Positions 1 through 8,437 of a stretch of 64,000 nucleotides of DNA are shown here, piece after piece. Both the position numbers and the translations under genes were made by a program. This DNA comes from Pararhodobacter sp. SW119. Lineage in GTDB: Bacteria; Pseudomonadota; Alphaproteobacteria; Rhodobacterales; Rhodobacteraceae. The stretch's first letter is position 1. Every line of letters starts with the position of its first letter. The notes beneath the pieces were generated by a model that searched no databases, was not told the DNA's origin, and worked only from the letters and a program-made list of their open reading frames with translations. Where the stretch lies: assembly GCF_017811755.1 (NCBI RefSeq), contig NZ_JADDJF010000006.1, forward strand, positions 94,210 to 158,209, given 5' to 3'.

Positions 1-589
1 GCGACAGGATCGAGGTCTCGATCTCTCCGGGCGCGATGGCGTTGGTGCGCACGCCGCGGCGGCCGAATTCGTGGGCCATCTCGCGCGTCAGCGACCCCAG
101 CGCGGCTTTCGACGCCGCGTAGGCCGTGCCGGCAAAGGGATGCACGCGCGTCCCGGCAATCGACGTGACGTTGACGATGGAGCCGCCGGCGCGCTCCAGT
201 TCCGGCAGCAATTCGCGGGCCAGAAGCGCGGTCGAGATCAGGTTGACGTTCATCACCTGCGCCCAGACCGCGGCATAGGTGCCCATCAGGCCCAGCCGCG
301 CCCCCTCGGGCCCCTTGGGCGAGATGCCGGCGTTGTTGACCAGCGCGTGCAGTTTGCCCTGCGGCAGGCGCGCGCGCACCTCGCGGCCCAGATCGCCGAT
401 CGCCTCGATCTCGGCCAGGTCGGCCTGGATATGGCTTTCGCGCGCCTCGGGCCAGCCGCAATCGGCCGAGAAGGGTTGGCGCGAGACCGTCAGGATCCGC
501 CAGCCGTGCTTCTGGAAATGCTTGACGGTCGCGTGGCCGATCCCCCGGCTTGCCCCCGTCAGCAGCATGATCGGCCGGTCGTCGGTCAC
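1..589 (-). CDS. SDR family NAD(P)-dependent oxidoreductase (C-terminus cut by window edge)
   Basis: A Rossmann-fold short-chain dehydrogenase/reductase whose substrate cannot be told from sequence. Visible motifs are the N-terminal dinucleotide-binding TGASRGIG, the structural NNAG and the catalytic S...YAASK (VTSIAG followed by TAYAASKAAL). The C-terminal lobe that sets substrate choice lies mostly outside the window. The GTG at 589 is chosen because MTDDRPIMLLTGASRGIG puts the nucleotide-binding strand at the usual distance from the N-terminus, and a GAGG ribosome site lies just upstream. It follows the phn transporter genes on the same strand after a gap of about 80 bp, so it may be co-transcribed, but no known phosphonate step needs it. 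Confidence 0.85.
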   Translation of the reverse strand, partial: MTDDRPIMLLTGASRGIGHATVKHFQKHGWRILTVSRQPFSADCGWPEARESHIQADLAEIEAIGDLGREVRARLPQGKLHALVNNAGISPKGPEGARLGLMGTYAAVWAQVMNVNLISTALLARELLPELERAGGSIVNVTSIAGTRVHPFAGTAYAASKAALGSLTREMAHEFGRRGVRTNAIAPGEIETSILS

Positions 590-668
590 GTCGGAACCTC
601 GCTGGATGCGTGCGGCTTCATATGATGCGCCCCGCGCCGCGCGGCAAGGCCCCGAACGGGGCGGCGCG

Positions 669-1481
669 TCAGATCAGGCGCTTGCGGATCCGCGTGACCA
701 CGATTTCGGCCAGGATGACGACGGTGAAGATGGCGATCAGGATCGTCGCCACCCGCGTCCACTGGAAGAAGTTCATCGCGCTGTCCAGGATCAGCCCGAT
801 GCCCCCCGCGCCCACCAGCCCCAGCACCGCCGATTCGCGCACGTTGATGTCCCAGCGAAACAGCGCGATCGACCAGAAGGCGGGCTGGACCTGCGGCCAG
901 TAGCCCTTGATCAGCACCTTCGGCCAGGACGCCCCGGCTGCCGTCAGCGCCTCGATCGGGCCGGCATTGGCTTCCTCGATCGCCTCGGCCAGCAGCTTGC
1001 CGACGAAACCGATGGACCGGAAAGCGATGGCGATGGTCCCGGCCAGCGCGCCGGGGCCGAAGACGGCGACGAAGAGCAGCGCCCAGACCAGCGAATTGAC
1101 CGAGCGCGAGGCGACGAGGATGAGCTTGGCGAATTCGTTGACCAGCCGGAACGGCACGATGTTGCGCGCGGCCATCAGCCCGACGGGCACCGCCATGACG
1201 ATGGCCAGGATCGTGCCGAGGGTGGCGATATGCAGCGTCTCGATCAGCGCGCCGTGCACCGTGCTTGGATAATAGGCCAGGTCGGGCGGCCACATCCGGG
1301 TGAACAGATCCGCCATCTGATTGTGCGCGTCATAGAGGAATTCGGGGATGATCCGCACGTTGCGCACCGACCAGACCACGACCATGACCATGCCCAGATA
1401 GACAGCGAAGCGCGCCAGTCGCTGGCTCGGCGTGAAGCGTTCCCAGCGCGGCGTTTCCCGGGTGTCGGCGGACAGGGTCAC
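669..1481 (-). CDS. phnE: Phosphonate-type ABC transporter permease PhnE (second copy)
   Basis: Inner-membrane permease of a PhnCDE importer, about 270 residues with several hydrophobic segments. The binding-protein-dependent permease EAA region reads GKLLAEAIEEANAGPIEALTAAGAS, shown here in two parts only for position near the middle of the protein, and the GLVGAGGIGLIL block follows, as in other PhnE proteins. I choose the GTG start at 1481 because it overlaps the stop of the upstream phnE in a GTGA arrangement, like the other junctions in this operon; an ATG at 1502 would give a 277-residue protein. Two PhnE-like permeases in tandem would form a heterodimeric channel. No C-P lyase genes are in view, so the ligand may be phosphonate, phosphite or phosphate. 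Confidence 0.9.
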   Translation of the reverse strand: MTLSADTRETPRWERFTPSQRLARFAVYLGMVMVVVWSVRNVRIIPEFLYDAHNQMADLFTRMWPPDLAYYPSTVHGALIETLHIATLGTILAIVMAVPVGLMAARNIVPFRLVNEFAKLILVASRSVNSLVWALLFVAVFGPGALAGTIAIAFRSIGFVGKLLAEAIEEANAGPIEALTAAGASWPKVLIKGYWPQVQPAFWSIALFRWDINVRESAVLGLVGAGGIGLILDSAMNFFQWTRVATILIAIFTVVILAEIVVTRIRKRLI

Positions 1482-2284
1482 TGGAAGGTCTTCCTCAACC
1501 ATGTGGCGATCAGCTCGCCCGCCATGATCATGGCGATGATGCAGATCAGAATCGCCGCGACGAAGTCATAGTCGAAGCGCTGGAACGCGGCGAAGAGCGT
1601 GCCGCCGATGCCGCCGCCGCCGACGATGCCGACCATGGTCGAATTGCGCAGGTTGCTGTCCAGCTGATAAGTCGAGAAGCCGATGAAGCGGGCCAGGACC
1701 TGCGGCAGCACCCCCATGATGACGACGCCCATGAAACTTGCCCCGGTGGCGCGCACCGCCTCGACCTGCTTGAGCGAGATTTCCTCGATCGCCTCGGCGA
1801 AAAGCTTGGCGACAAAGCCGATGGAGCCGAGGATCAGCGCGAAGATGCCGGCCAGCGGGCCGAAGCCGATGGCCTTGACGAAGATGATCGCCACGATGAT
1901 CGGGTGGAACGACCGCGCCAGCGCGATCAGCGCGCGCGCCGGCACGGTCACGAAGACCGGCATCAGGTTGCGCGCCGCCATCAGGCCGATGGGCAGCGAC
2001 AGGAGGATCCCCACCGCCGAGGCGATCACCGCGATCTGCAGGCTTTCCAGCAGCCCCTCGGCCAGAAGCTGCCAGCGCGCGAACTCGGGCGGGAACATCC
2101 GGCCCAGAAAGACCGCGCCCCGGTCGAGGCCGATGACGAAGCGGTCCCAGGTGAAGTTCAGCTGTCCGGCGGCGTAGACGACATAGACGGCGAATCCCGC
2201 CCAGATCGCCCGCATCCGCCAGTCGGGGCGGAAAGCGCGGGCGCGCAGGCCGGCGGCGTCTTGTGGGGCGGTGTCGGCGCTCAT
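1478..2284 (-). CDS. phnE: Phosphonate-type ABC transporter permease PhnE (first copy)
   Basis: Inner-membrane permease subunit of the same importer, about 268 residues. It shares with its neighbour the [16 protein letters not shown] region that contacts the ATPase and the [13 protein letters not shown] block near the C-terminus, so the two are diverged paralogues. The ATG at 2284 overlaps the phnC stop codon as ATGA, which fixes the start better than the GTG at 2293. At its 3' end it overlaps the second permease by four bases. Tight coupling of all four genes suggests equal synthesis of the transporter parts. Confidence 0.92.
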   Translation of the reverse strand: MSADTAPQDAAGLRARAFRPDWRMRAIWAGFAVYVVYAAGQLNFTWDRFVIGLDRGAVFLGRMFPPEFARWQLLAEGLLESLQIAVIASAVGILLSLPIGLMAARNLMPVFVTVPARALIALARSFHPIIVAIIFVKAIGFGPLAGIFALILGSIGFVAKLFAEAIEEISLKQVEAVRATGASFMGVVIMGVLPQVLARFIGFSTYQLDSNLRNSTMVGIVGGGGIGGTLFAAFQRFDYDFVAAILICIIAMIMAGELIATWLRKTFQ

Positions 2285-3144
2285 CCGATCCACTCGCCCG
2301 CGTCGCCGCGGCCGTAGATCTGTTGGAGATGCGAGTCGGCCAGATCCTCGGGCGGACCGTCGTAGACCACGCGCCCCTCGGACATGCCGACGATCCGCGT
2401 GGCAAAGCGCTTGGCCAGTGCCACGTCGTGGATGTTGATGATGACGGGGATGTCACGCTCGGCGGCGATGTCGCGCATCAGGGTCATGATCTCGACCGAG
2501 GTGCGCGGGTCGAGAGACGAGGTCGGCTCATCCGCCAGCAGCAGCTTCGGCGACTGCATGACCGCGCGCGCGATCCCCACCCGCTGCCGCTGCCCGCCGG
2601 ACAGCGCATCGGCGCGGCGCGTGGCGAATTCGCCCAGGCCGACGCGGTCCAGCAACTCGAACGCGCGCGCGATGTCGGCGTCGGGGTAGCGGCGGGTCCA
2701 GACCCGCCAGAGGGGGACGTAGCCCAAGCGCCCGCAGAGCAGGTTCTCGATCACGCTGAGGCGCTCGACGAGGTTGTATTCCTGAAAGACCATGCCGATC
2801 TCGCGACGCGCCGCCCGCAGGCGCGCGCCGCGCAGTTTCGTCAGGTCGCGACCGCCCAGCAGCACCTCGCCCGAGGTCGGCTCCACCAGGCGGTTGATGC
2901 AGCGGATCAGGGTCGACTTGCCGGTGCCCGAAGGTCCGATGATCGCCACTACGCCGCGCGCCGGAAAGTCGAGCGAGATGTCGGTCAGGACCGGCTTGCC
3001 GCGTTCGTATTCCTTGTTCAGGCCGCGCAGGGACAGCACGGCGTCCTGCCCGTTCGCAGCCGGTCGGACCGGGGGGTTGCCCCCCCGGTCCGGTTTTCGC
3101 GCGTCGTCGCTTTTGGCTTTTGCGTCGCGCAGGCTGTCGCTCAC
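2281..3144 (-). CDS. phnC: Phosphonate-type ABC transporter ATP-binding protein PhnC
   Basis: ATPase that powers the PhnCDEE importer at the cytoplasmic face of the membrane. It shows Walker A (GPSGTGKST), the Q-loop ([13 protein letters not shown]), the ABC signature LSGGQRQRV and Walker B ([12 protein letters not shown]). About 287 residues, a little longer than typical PhnC because of a poorly conserved N-terminal stretch of about 30 residues. The GTG at 3144 overlaps the phnD stop as GTGA and is preferred; a TTG at 3156 is the longer alternative. It lies in the operon phnD-phnC-phnE-phnE. Confidence 0.93.
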   Translation of the reverse strand: MSDSLRDAKAKSDDARKPDRGGNPPVRPAANGQDAVLSLRGLNKEYERGKPVLTDISLDFPARGVVAIIGPSGTGKSTLIRCINRLVEPTSGEVLLGGRDLTKLRGARLRAARREIGMVFQEYNLVERLSVIENLLCGRLGYVPLWRVWTRRYPDADIARAFELLDRVGLGEFATRRADALSGGQRQRVGIARAVMQSPKLLLADEPTSSLDPRTSVEIMTLMRDIAAERDIPVIINIHDVALAKRFATRIVGMSEGRVVYDGPPEDLADSHLQQIYGRGDAGEWIG

Positions 3145-4127
3145 TGCGCTTCCCAAGTCGTGCGATTGAACGGCTTGCCCGAGGCTTCGGCGACCCGGCG
3201 CACAACCGCCCAGTGTTCCTCGTAGGTCACCGGGTAGAACCGGTCGGCGCCGTCGAACTCGCGCTGCATTTCCTCGGTGAAGCGGTAGTCCATGAAGCAG
3301 CCCAGCACGCGGTCGCGCAATTCCGGCGCGAGGCGGCTGTCATAGGCGAAGGACGAGGTCGGGAAGCGCTCGGACCGGTAGACGATGCGGAAATCGTCCT
3401 CGTCGACCTGGCCGCGGCGCGCCATCCGCTCGAACACGTCGGACGCGACGGCGGCCCCGTCATAGTCGCCCGAATCGACGCCCATCACCGAATTGTCGTG
3501 CCCGCCCGAGAAGATCACCTCGTAATCCTCGCCCGGGGTCAGACCTTCTTCCGGGAACAGCGCCATCGGCGCGAGGTTCCCCGAGTTGGACGAGGCCGAG
3601 GTATGGGCGAAGCGCTTGCCGGCCAGATCGGTCAGGCTTTCGATGTCACTGTCGGCGCGCACGACGACGATCAGGTTGTAGCCCTGCCAGTCCTCGGCAT
3701 CGCCCTTGACCGCGAAGGGTACGGCGCCGGCCAGGTTCACCGCAAAGCCCGTGGGCCCGGTCGAGAAGCCGCCGATATGCAGACGGCCCGACCGCATCGC
3801 CTCGATCTGCGCGGCGTTCGACTGGACGTTGAAATAGACGACGTCGCGCTCGGTGCATTCCTTCAGGTAGTCGACGAGTTCCGAGAAGATATTGGCGTAG
3901 ACCGCCGGATCCTCGACCGGGGTGTAGGCGAAGACCAGGGTCGAGGGGTCGCGCCACTGCGACGAATCCTCGGGCGTATCGGCCACGAGATCGCCGTCGG
4001 CATCGCAGAACATGTCGTCCAGATCGCCGCGGTTGGGGCAATCCTGCGCCGTTGCGGCCGTCGCGCCGAACATCAGCAAGGCAGCAAGGCAGGCGCCTGT
4101 CGCCAAAAGGTTGCGTTGAATTTCCAT
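3141..4127 (-). CDS. phnD: Phosphonate-type ABC transporter substrate-binding protein PhnD
   Basis: Periplasmic binding protein, 328 residues, first gene of the transporter operon. A Sec signal peptide is clear (MEIQRNLL, hydrophobic [16 protein letters not shown], then AQDCP). The mature part has the PhnD-family pattern: the TPVEDP block near the first strand, [15 protein letters not shown] in the ligand pocket (the Ser/Thr cluster that holds the phosphonate group in characterised PhnD), [18 protein letters not shown] and the YDSRL region. A strong GGGAGGAGA ribosome site precedes the ATG, fitting the high output needed for a binding protein. Operators at 4169-4202 sit over its likely promoter. 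Confidence 0.93.
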   Translation of the reverse strand: MEIQRNLLATGACLAALLMFGATAATAQDCPNRGDLDDMFCDADGDLVADTPEDSSQWRDPSTLVFAYTPVEDPAVYANIFSELVDYLKECTERDVVYFNVQSNAAQIEAMRSGRLHIGGFSTGPTGFAVNLAGAVPFAVKGDAEDWQGYNLIVVVRADSDIESLTDLAGKRFAHTSASSNSGNLAPMALFPEEGLTPGEDYEVIFSGGHDNSVMGVDSGDYDGAAVASDVFERMARRGQVDEDDFRIVYRSERFPTSSFAYDSRLAPELRDRVLGCFMDYRFTEEMQREFDGADRFYPVTYEEHWAVVRRVAEASGKPFNRTTWEAQ

Positions 4128-4168
4128 GGCTGCTTTCTCCTCCCAGAAAAGCGTTTTCAGCTTGATCG

Positions 4169-4184
4169 TGTGAACGCTATCACA
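4169..4184. promoter_or_regulatory. Palindromic operator upstream of phnD
   Basis: TGTGA-N6-TCACA (inner bases ACGCTA) is an inverted repeat 41 bp upstream of the phnD start. Read on the minus strand, a candidate -35 (TTGCAG at 4201-4196) is followed about 16 bp later by TAGCGT, which falls within this palindrome. A bound dimer would therefore cover the -10 region and act as a repressor. The symmetry suits a CRP/FNR-like or GntR-like regulator; neither is encoded next to it. Confidence 0.45.
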
Positions 4185-4202
4185 GTGTCACAAAACTGCA
4201 AT
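4185..4202 (+). promoter_or_regulatory. Pho-box-like sequence upstream of phnD
   Basis: GTGTCACAAAACTGCAAT matches 14 of 18 positions of the PhoB-binding Pho box (two CTGTCAT-type repeats separated by AAAA). It directly abuts the palindrome at 4169-4184. It runs in the opposite orientation to phnD, which is unusual for an activating Pho box, so it may be fortuitous or act in another way. Phosphate-starvation control would suit a phosphonate importer. Confidence 0.35.
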
Positions 4203-4338
4203 ATTCGGTTCTGGAAGAAATCATCCGCAATAAGCGGGCGCGCAAGAGCAGTCCCGACCCGAATGCCTCTGATGTTCGTCTGCGGTCGGGATCTCGCGTG
4301 CCGCAGCGACCGGTGGTGCGCGCCGAACGGGGCGGCGG

Positions 4339-5865
4339 TCAGGACGCGTCAGAAGGACCGGAAAGCTGCTCGGCGAAATGGTCGATCAGGCGGTGTTTCA
4401 GGATCTTTCCGGTCGCCGCCGCGGGAAGGGCGGTGGCCAGCACGATGCGCGAGGGGCGCTTGTAGGGACTGAGCCGCGCGGCCGCATGGGCGGCCAGTTC
4501 GGCAACGGTCACGCCACCGGGTTCGGCGATCTGGACAAAGGCCAGTACCTCCTCGTTACCCGCCAGACTGCGCCCGACGACTGCCGACTGCACGACGGCG
4601 GGATGGTCGTTGAGCGCGGCCTCGACCTCGGGCGGGTAGACGTTGAAGCCCGAACGGATGATCAGTTCCCGGGAGCGGCCGACGACATGCAAGTTGCCAT
4701 CGGCGTCGAACCGGCCCAGATCGCCGGTACGCAGCCATCCGGCGGCGTCGAGCACCTTCGCGGTTTCCTCTGGCGCGCGAAAGTATCCCTTCATCACATG
4801 CGGGCCGCGCGTCAGGATCTCGCCAACCCCGCCGTCTGCCTGCGCGCCGACCGAGGGGTCGAGGCGGACCTCGACCCCGGGAAAGGGTTTGCCGACGCTG
4901 ACATCAAGCGCGCCGGGCGGGTTGCGGGTGACGGTGATCCCGGCCGTCGATTCCGTCATCCCGTAGCCGTTCTGCAGGGGCAGGCCGTAGAACGCCTCGG
5001 CCCGTCGCTTCCAGTCGGGGTCCAGCGGCGCCGCACCGGAGGAGACATAGCGCAAACGCCCCCCCTCCAGCCGGGTCAGACCGAGGCTGCGCGCATGGCC
5101 CATCAGAAGCGCGTGCATCTGCGGAACGGCGGGCAGGATGGTGACGTCCCGGCACAGCGCGTCGTAAAGCGCGGCGGCGGTAAAGCGCGCGGCCAGGCGG
5201 ATGGTCGCGCCGCCCCAGCTGGCCGCGACCAGCATCGAATTCAGCCCGAAGACATGCGTGATCGGCAGCACGCCGTAGATGACATCCGCCGGTTGCAGGC
5301 TGCGCAAGGCAGCCGAGGCTTCCCCGCCGTAAAGCAGGTTGCCATGGGTCAGCATCACCCCCTTCGGCGTGCCCATCGTGCCGGTCGTATAGAGCAGCGC
5401 GGCGACATGGTCGCGGCCCGGGCTGACGGGTTCGGGTGTGGCCGGCAGATCGCCCTCGACATGCACCGCGAAGCCGGCCATCGAAACCGCCGCGGCGCCG
5501 GCGCCCTCGGCATGCGTCCGCGCGTCGGCCGAGACGGCCGAGGTGTAGATCACCACGCGTGGTTCGGCATGCGCGCGGATGCGAGCAAGTTCGGGGGCTG
5601 TCATCCGGGCATTGACCGGCGTGGCGATGGCGTCGAGCCGGCTGGCGGCGAATATGGCCACCGCCAGCGCGGCGCAGTTCTCGGCAACGATCAACAAGCG
5701 GTCGCCGGGGCGCAGGCCGTGGCGCCCGAGGAAATCCGCGGCCTCGCGCACCATTTGGTCCAAGCGCTCGTAGGAGATCGCGGTGTCGTCAAGGTCGATG
5801 AGCGCAGCATGATCCGGACGCTCGGAAACGTGGGGCGCCGCAAGTTCGTGGATGCGCGAAATCAT
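4339..5865 (-). CDS. AMP-dependent acyl-CoA synthetase / ligase
   Basis: Adenylate-forming enzyme of about 508 residues that activates a carboxylic acid to its CoA thioester through an acyl-AMP. Seen in order: the AMP-binding loop YTTGTMGTPKG, the aromatic pocket strand GYGMTESTAG, the TGDLG hinge motif, GFNVYPPEVE, and the C-terminal TGKILKH with the catalytic lysine. It resembles 4-coumarate/long-chain acyl-CoA ligases, but the acid is unknown. The ATG at 5865 overlaps the stop of the upstream nitronate monooxygenase as ATGA. It is the last gene of a six-gene acyl-CoA operon and presumably makes the CoA ester that the dehydrogenases then use. Confidence 0.92.
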   Translation of the reverse strand: MISRIHELAAPHVSERPDHAALIDLDDTAISYERLDQMVREAADFLGRHGLRPGDRLLIVAENCAALAVAIFAASRLDAIATPVNARMTAPELARIRAHAEPRVVIYTSAVSADARTHAEGAGAAAVSMAGFAVHVEGDLPATPEPVSPGRDHVAALLYTTGTMGTPKGVMLTHGNLLYGGEASAALRSLQPADVIYGVLPITHVFGLNSMLVAASWGGATIRLAARFTAAALYDALCRDVTILPAVPQMHALLMGHARSLGLTRLEGGRLRYVSSGAAPLDPDWKRRAEAFYGLPLQNGYGMTESTAGITVTRNPPGALDVSVGKPFPGVEVRLDPSVGAQADGGVGEILTRGPHVMKGYFRAPEETAKVLDAAGWLRTGDLGRFDADGNLHVVGRSRELIIRSGFNVYPPEVEAALNDHPAVVQSAVVGRSLAGNEEVLAFVQIAEPGGVTVAELAAHAAARLSPYKRPSRIVLATALPAAATGKILKHRLIDHFAEQLSGPSDAS

Positions 5866-6881
5866 TGCGCCGCCCTGTCGTAATTGGCCGTCGCGGGGCG
5901 CAGGCGCGCCAGGGCCCGCAGCGCCTCGGCCTCGAACCGGTCGACGATGGCGGCCAGGGGCGCCGGCGCATCCGTCAGGCCCAGGGCCTGCCCGGCCGAA
6001 TACATCCCCTGCTGCCAGTTCCCGGTGCGATACCCCTCGCGCGCGATGCGTCCGGCGACATGGGGCAGCAATCCCTCGATCCCGATCGCGGGATCTTCGG
6101 CCTCCAGCCGGGTGACGGTCTCGGTCGTCTCGTTGCGCAGGGTGCGGATCGTGTTGCGGACCGTCTGCATGGTCAGCGCCGTGTCGCGTTCGCTGGCCGC
6201 CGCGATCGCGGCCTTGTAGTCGGCATGCGCGGCGATCTCGTGCGCAACCAGAAACCGCGTCCCGACCACCACCCCCGCGGCGCCCATCGCCAGCGCCGCG
6301 ACCAGTTGCGCGCCGGTTCCGATGCCGCCGCCCAGCAGCCAGGGAATGCGCAGATCCCGGTCGGCCAGTGCGCCGTTGACCATCGTGCCGATCATGTCGA
6401 GGCCCGGATGCCCGCCGCACTCGGCGCCGACGATACTGACCATGTCGACGCCAATCGACTGCGCCTTGATCGCATAGCGCACCGCCGGCACCTTGTGCAG
6501 CACGAAGATGCCGGCGTCCTTCAGGATCGGCATGAACTCCTCGGGGTTGCGGCCCGAGGTTTCGACGAAGCGCACGCCCTCGTCCGCGATCAGGCGGAAG
6601 ACATCGGCCGTCTTCTCGCCGGACACGAGCTTCGGCAGCATCGAGACATTGACGCCGAAGGGACGCCCGGCGGCCAGTTCGCGCGCCCGCCTGATTTCAC
6701 GCCGCAGATCGGCGGCTTCGGGAAAGCTGGCCGCCGTGATGAAGGACATCACGCCGGCGCGGGCGCCGGCCGCGACGTAGTCCGCGTCAGAAAGCCACAT
6801 CAGCCCACCGGCCACCAGCGGAAGGCGCGCCCCGAAGCTGCGGGTGACCTCGGTTTCCAGCGCCGGGTCGGCCGGGGTCAT
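5862..6881 (-). CDS. Nitronate monooxygenase / 2-nitropropane dioxygenase-like flavoprotein
   Basis: FMN-dependent TIM-barrel protein of the nitronate monooxygenase family, 339 residues. Supporting motifs are the N-terminal PLVAGGLMWLSDADYVAA, the phosphate-binding loops SIVGAECGGHPG and LLGGGIGTGAQLVAAL, and GTRFLVAHE. Family members oxidise alkyl nitronates such as propionate 3-nitronate, but several related proteins in acyl-CoA operons have no proven nitro substrate, so the role here is open. It overlaps both neighbours by four bases (ATGA), so it is translationally coupled to the thioesterase before it and the CoA ligase after it. Confidence 0.88.
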   Translation of the reverse strand: MTPADPALETEVTRSFGARLPLVAGGLMWLSDADYVAAGARAGVMSFITAASFPEAADLRREIRRARELAAGRPFGVNVSMLPKLVSGEKTADVFRLIADEGVRFVETSGRNPEEFMPILKDAGIFVLHKVPAVRYAIKAQSIGVDMVSIVGAECGGHPGLDMIGTMVNGALADRDLRIPWLLGGGIGTGAQLVAALAMGAAGVVVGTRFLVAHEIAAHADYKAAIAAASERDTALTMQTVRNTIRTLRNETTETVTRLEAEDPAIGIEGLLPHVAGRIAREGYRTGNWQQGMYSAGQALGLTDAPAPLAAIVDRFEAEALRALARLRPATANYDRAAQ

Positions 6882-7309
6882 GCAGCACCGTTTTCGGAAA
6901 GCACGCGCTGCGGGACGCGCTTGAAGACGCCGTTCGCGGTGGCAAGGGTCGTACCGGCGGCATCGGTCAGGACACCCTCGACAAAGAGCAAGGAGGCGCC
7001 GCCGCCGATGACCTGCCCGATCGCCGTGACCGTGCCGGGACCGGCCGGCGCCAGAAATTGCACCGTGATGGAAATGGTCAGGAACGGCGCCTTGCCCGCA
7101 GGATCGATCGAAAGGCTGGCGGTGGCGCCCATCGCGCTGTCCAGCAGAAGCGAGACCAGCCCGCCATGCAGCACGCCGTGGCGGTTCAGATGCGCCTCGG
7201 TCACCTCCATCCGGCACCGCGCGCGTCGATCCGGCTGGCCGACATCCAGCACATAGCCCAGCGTGCGCTGGCAGCCGGTCTCGTCCACGATCAGGCCGGC
7301 GTCGCTCAT
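6878..7309 (-). CDS. PaaI-family hotdog-fold acyl-CoA thioesterase
   Basis: Small cytoplasmic protein of 143 residues with the PaaI/YbgC-type hotdog signature: HLNRHGVLHGGLVSLLLDSAMGATA, where the HGG turn and the Asp later in the helix form the active site of related thioesterases, followed by TISITVQFLAPAGPG on the long strand. It would hydrolyse acyl- or aryl-CoA esters, perhaps as a safety valve releasing CoA from dead-end intermediates. Start and stop both overlap neighbouring genes by four bases. Confidence 0.88.
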   Translation of the reverse strand: MSDAGLIVDETGCQRTLGYVLDVGQPDRRARCRMEVTEAHLNRHGVLHGGLVSLLLDSAMGATASLSIDPAGKAPFLTISITVQFLAPAGPGTVTAIGQVIGGGASLLFVEGVLTDAAGTTLATANGVFKRVPQRVLSENGAA

Positions 7310-8424
7310 CCCGCCTCGGCCCCGATGCGTAGCGCGATGAAGCGTTCCAGGTGATGGTCGGTATCGCCGAAGCGGTGATCGACCGCCATCAGCCGGCGCA
7401 CCAGATGGCCCAGCCCGTATTCCGCCGTCATCCCGATCCCGCCGTGCAGCTGGACAGAGTCCTCGACAACCAGCCGCGCCGCGCGGCCGATTAGCTGCTT
7501 GGCCGCGCTTGCATGGCGATCGCGCAGCGCCGGCTCCTCGTCAACATGCCCGGCAAGGTTCAGCACGGCCGAGCGCGCCTGCTCGATCTCGATCGCCATG
7601 TCGGCCATGCGGTGCTGCAGGGCCTGGAAACTGCCGATGGGTCGGCCGAACTGCTTGCGGGTCCGCAGGTAGTCGAGGGTCATGTCGCGGATAGCGTCCA
7701 TCATGCCCACGGCCTCGGCGCATTGCGCAAGGATCGCGCGTGCGACGTGGCGCTCCAGGATCGGCGCGGCGGTGTCGTCGGGTCCGATGCGTTCGGCCGG
7801 CGTGGCGTCGAGCGTGACCTCGGCACCGCGACCGCCACCGATCATCGGATAGGGGCGCATCGCCAACCCCTTGGCATTGGCTGCGACAGTGAAAAGCCCG
7901 ATTCCGTCCCGATCCCCCACATCGCCGGCAACCCGCGCCGTCACCACGATCAGATTGGCCGCCGGGGCGTTGACCACGACAGACTTGTGCCCGGTCAGCG
8001 CCCACGCGCCGCCGGATTCGGTGGCCTGCGTCGACACCGTGGTCAGGTCATAGCGGTTGCCGGGTTCCGTCTGGGCGAGGCAGAGGTGCATATCGCCCGC
8101 GATGAGTTGCTCGACAGCGTCGGACTTACCGCAATCGGCAAGGATCCCGCCCGCCAGCAACGCCTCGGTCACCGGCTCGGCAACCGCGGCGCGGCCGAGT
8201 TCCTCGAAAACGGTCGCGATGTCGGGACCGGCGCCGCCAAAGCCACCTTGCTCCTCGGTGAAGAGCGCGCCCAGCACACCAAGCTCCGCCAGCGCCGCCC
8301 AGACCGCCGGATCGCTACCTGTGTCGTCGGCCTTTGCACGCGCTTCGGGTCCATACTGTCTTTCGATCGTGCGGCGCAGGCTGTCGGCCAGCATGCGCCG
8401 CTCATCGCTCATGGTGAAATCCAT
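7306..8424 (-). CDS. Acyl-CoA dehydrogenase family protein (first of a pair by position)
   Basis: FAD-dependent acyl-CoA dehydrogenase of 372 residues. It has the N-terminal helical domain (MDFTMSDERRMLADSLRRTI), an ARPV-less FADE-type middle strand domain, and the C-terminal helices with TRKQFGRPIGSFQALQH and QLHGGIGMTAEYGLG. Compared with classic enzymes the sequence is more diverged (for example the WALTGHKSVVVNAP strand), a feature of the second subunit in heteromeric acyl-CoA dehydrogenases acting on sterol side chains or other unusual acids. Pairing with the next gene supports a two-subunit enzyme, but this is inference. Confidence 0.9.
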   Translation of the reverse strand: MDFTMSDERRMLADSLRRTIERQYGPEARAKADDTGSDPAVWAALAELGVLGALFTEEQGGFGGAGPDIATVFEELGRAAVAEPVTEALLAGGILADCGKSDAVEQLIAGDMHLCLAQTEPGNRYDLTTVSTQATESGGAWALTGHKSVVVNAPAANLIVVTARVAGDVGDRDGIGLFTVAANAKGLAMRPYPMIGGGRGAEVTLDATPAERIGPDDTAAPILERHVARAILAQCAEAVGMMDAIRDMTLDYLRTRKQFGRPIGSFQALQHRMADMAIEIEQARSAVLNLAGHVDEEPALRDRHASAAKQLIGRAARLVVEDSVQLHGGIGMTAEYGLGHLVRRLMAVDHRFGDTDHHLERFIALRIGAEAG

Positions 8425-8437
8425 CGCGCGGCCCCCC

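Noticed and set aside
2281..3156. TTG start for phnC and the upstream starts for both phnE genes
   Set aside because: Each gene has an in-frame start overlapping the previous stop by four bases (GTGA or ATGA), the pattern used throughout the operon.
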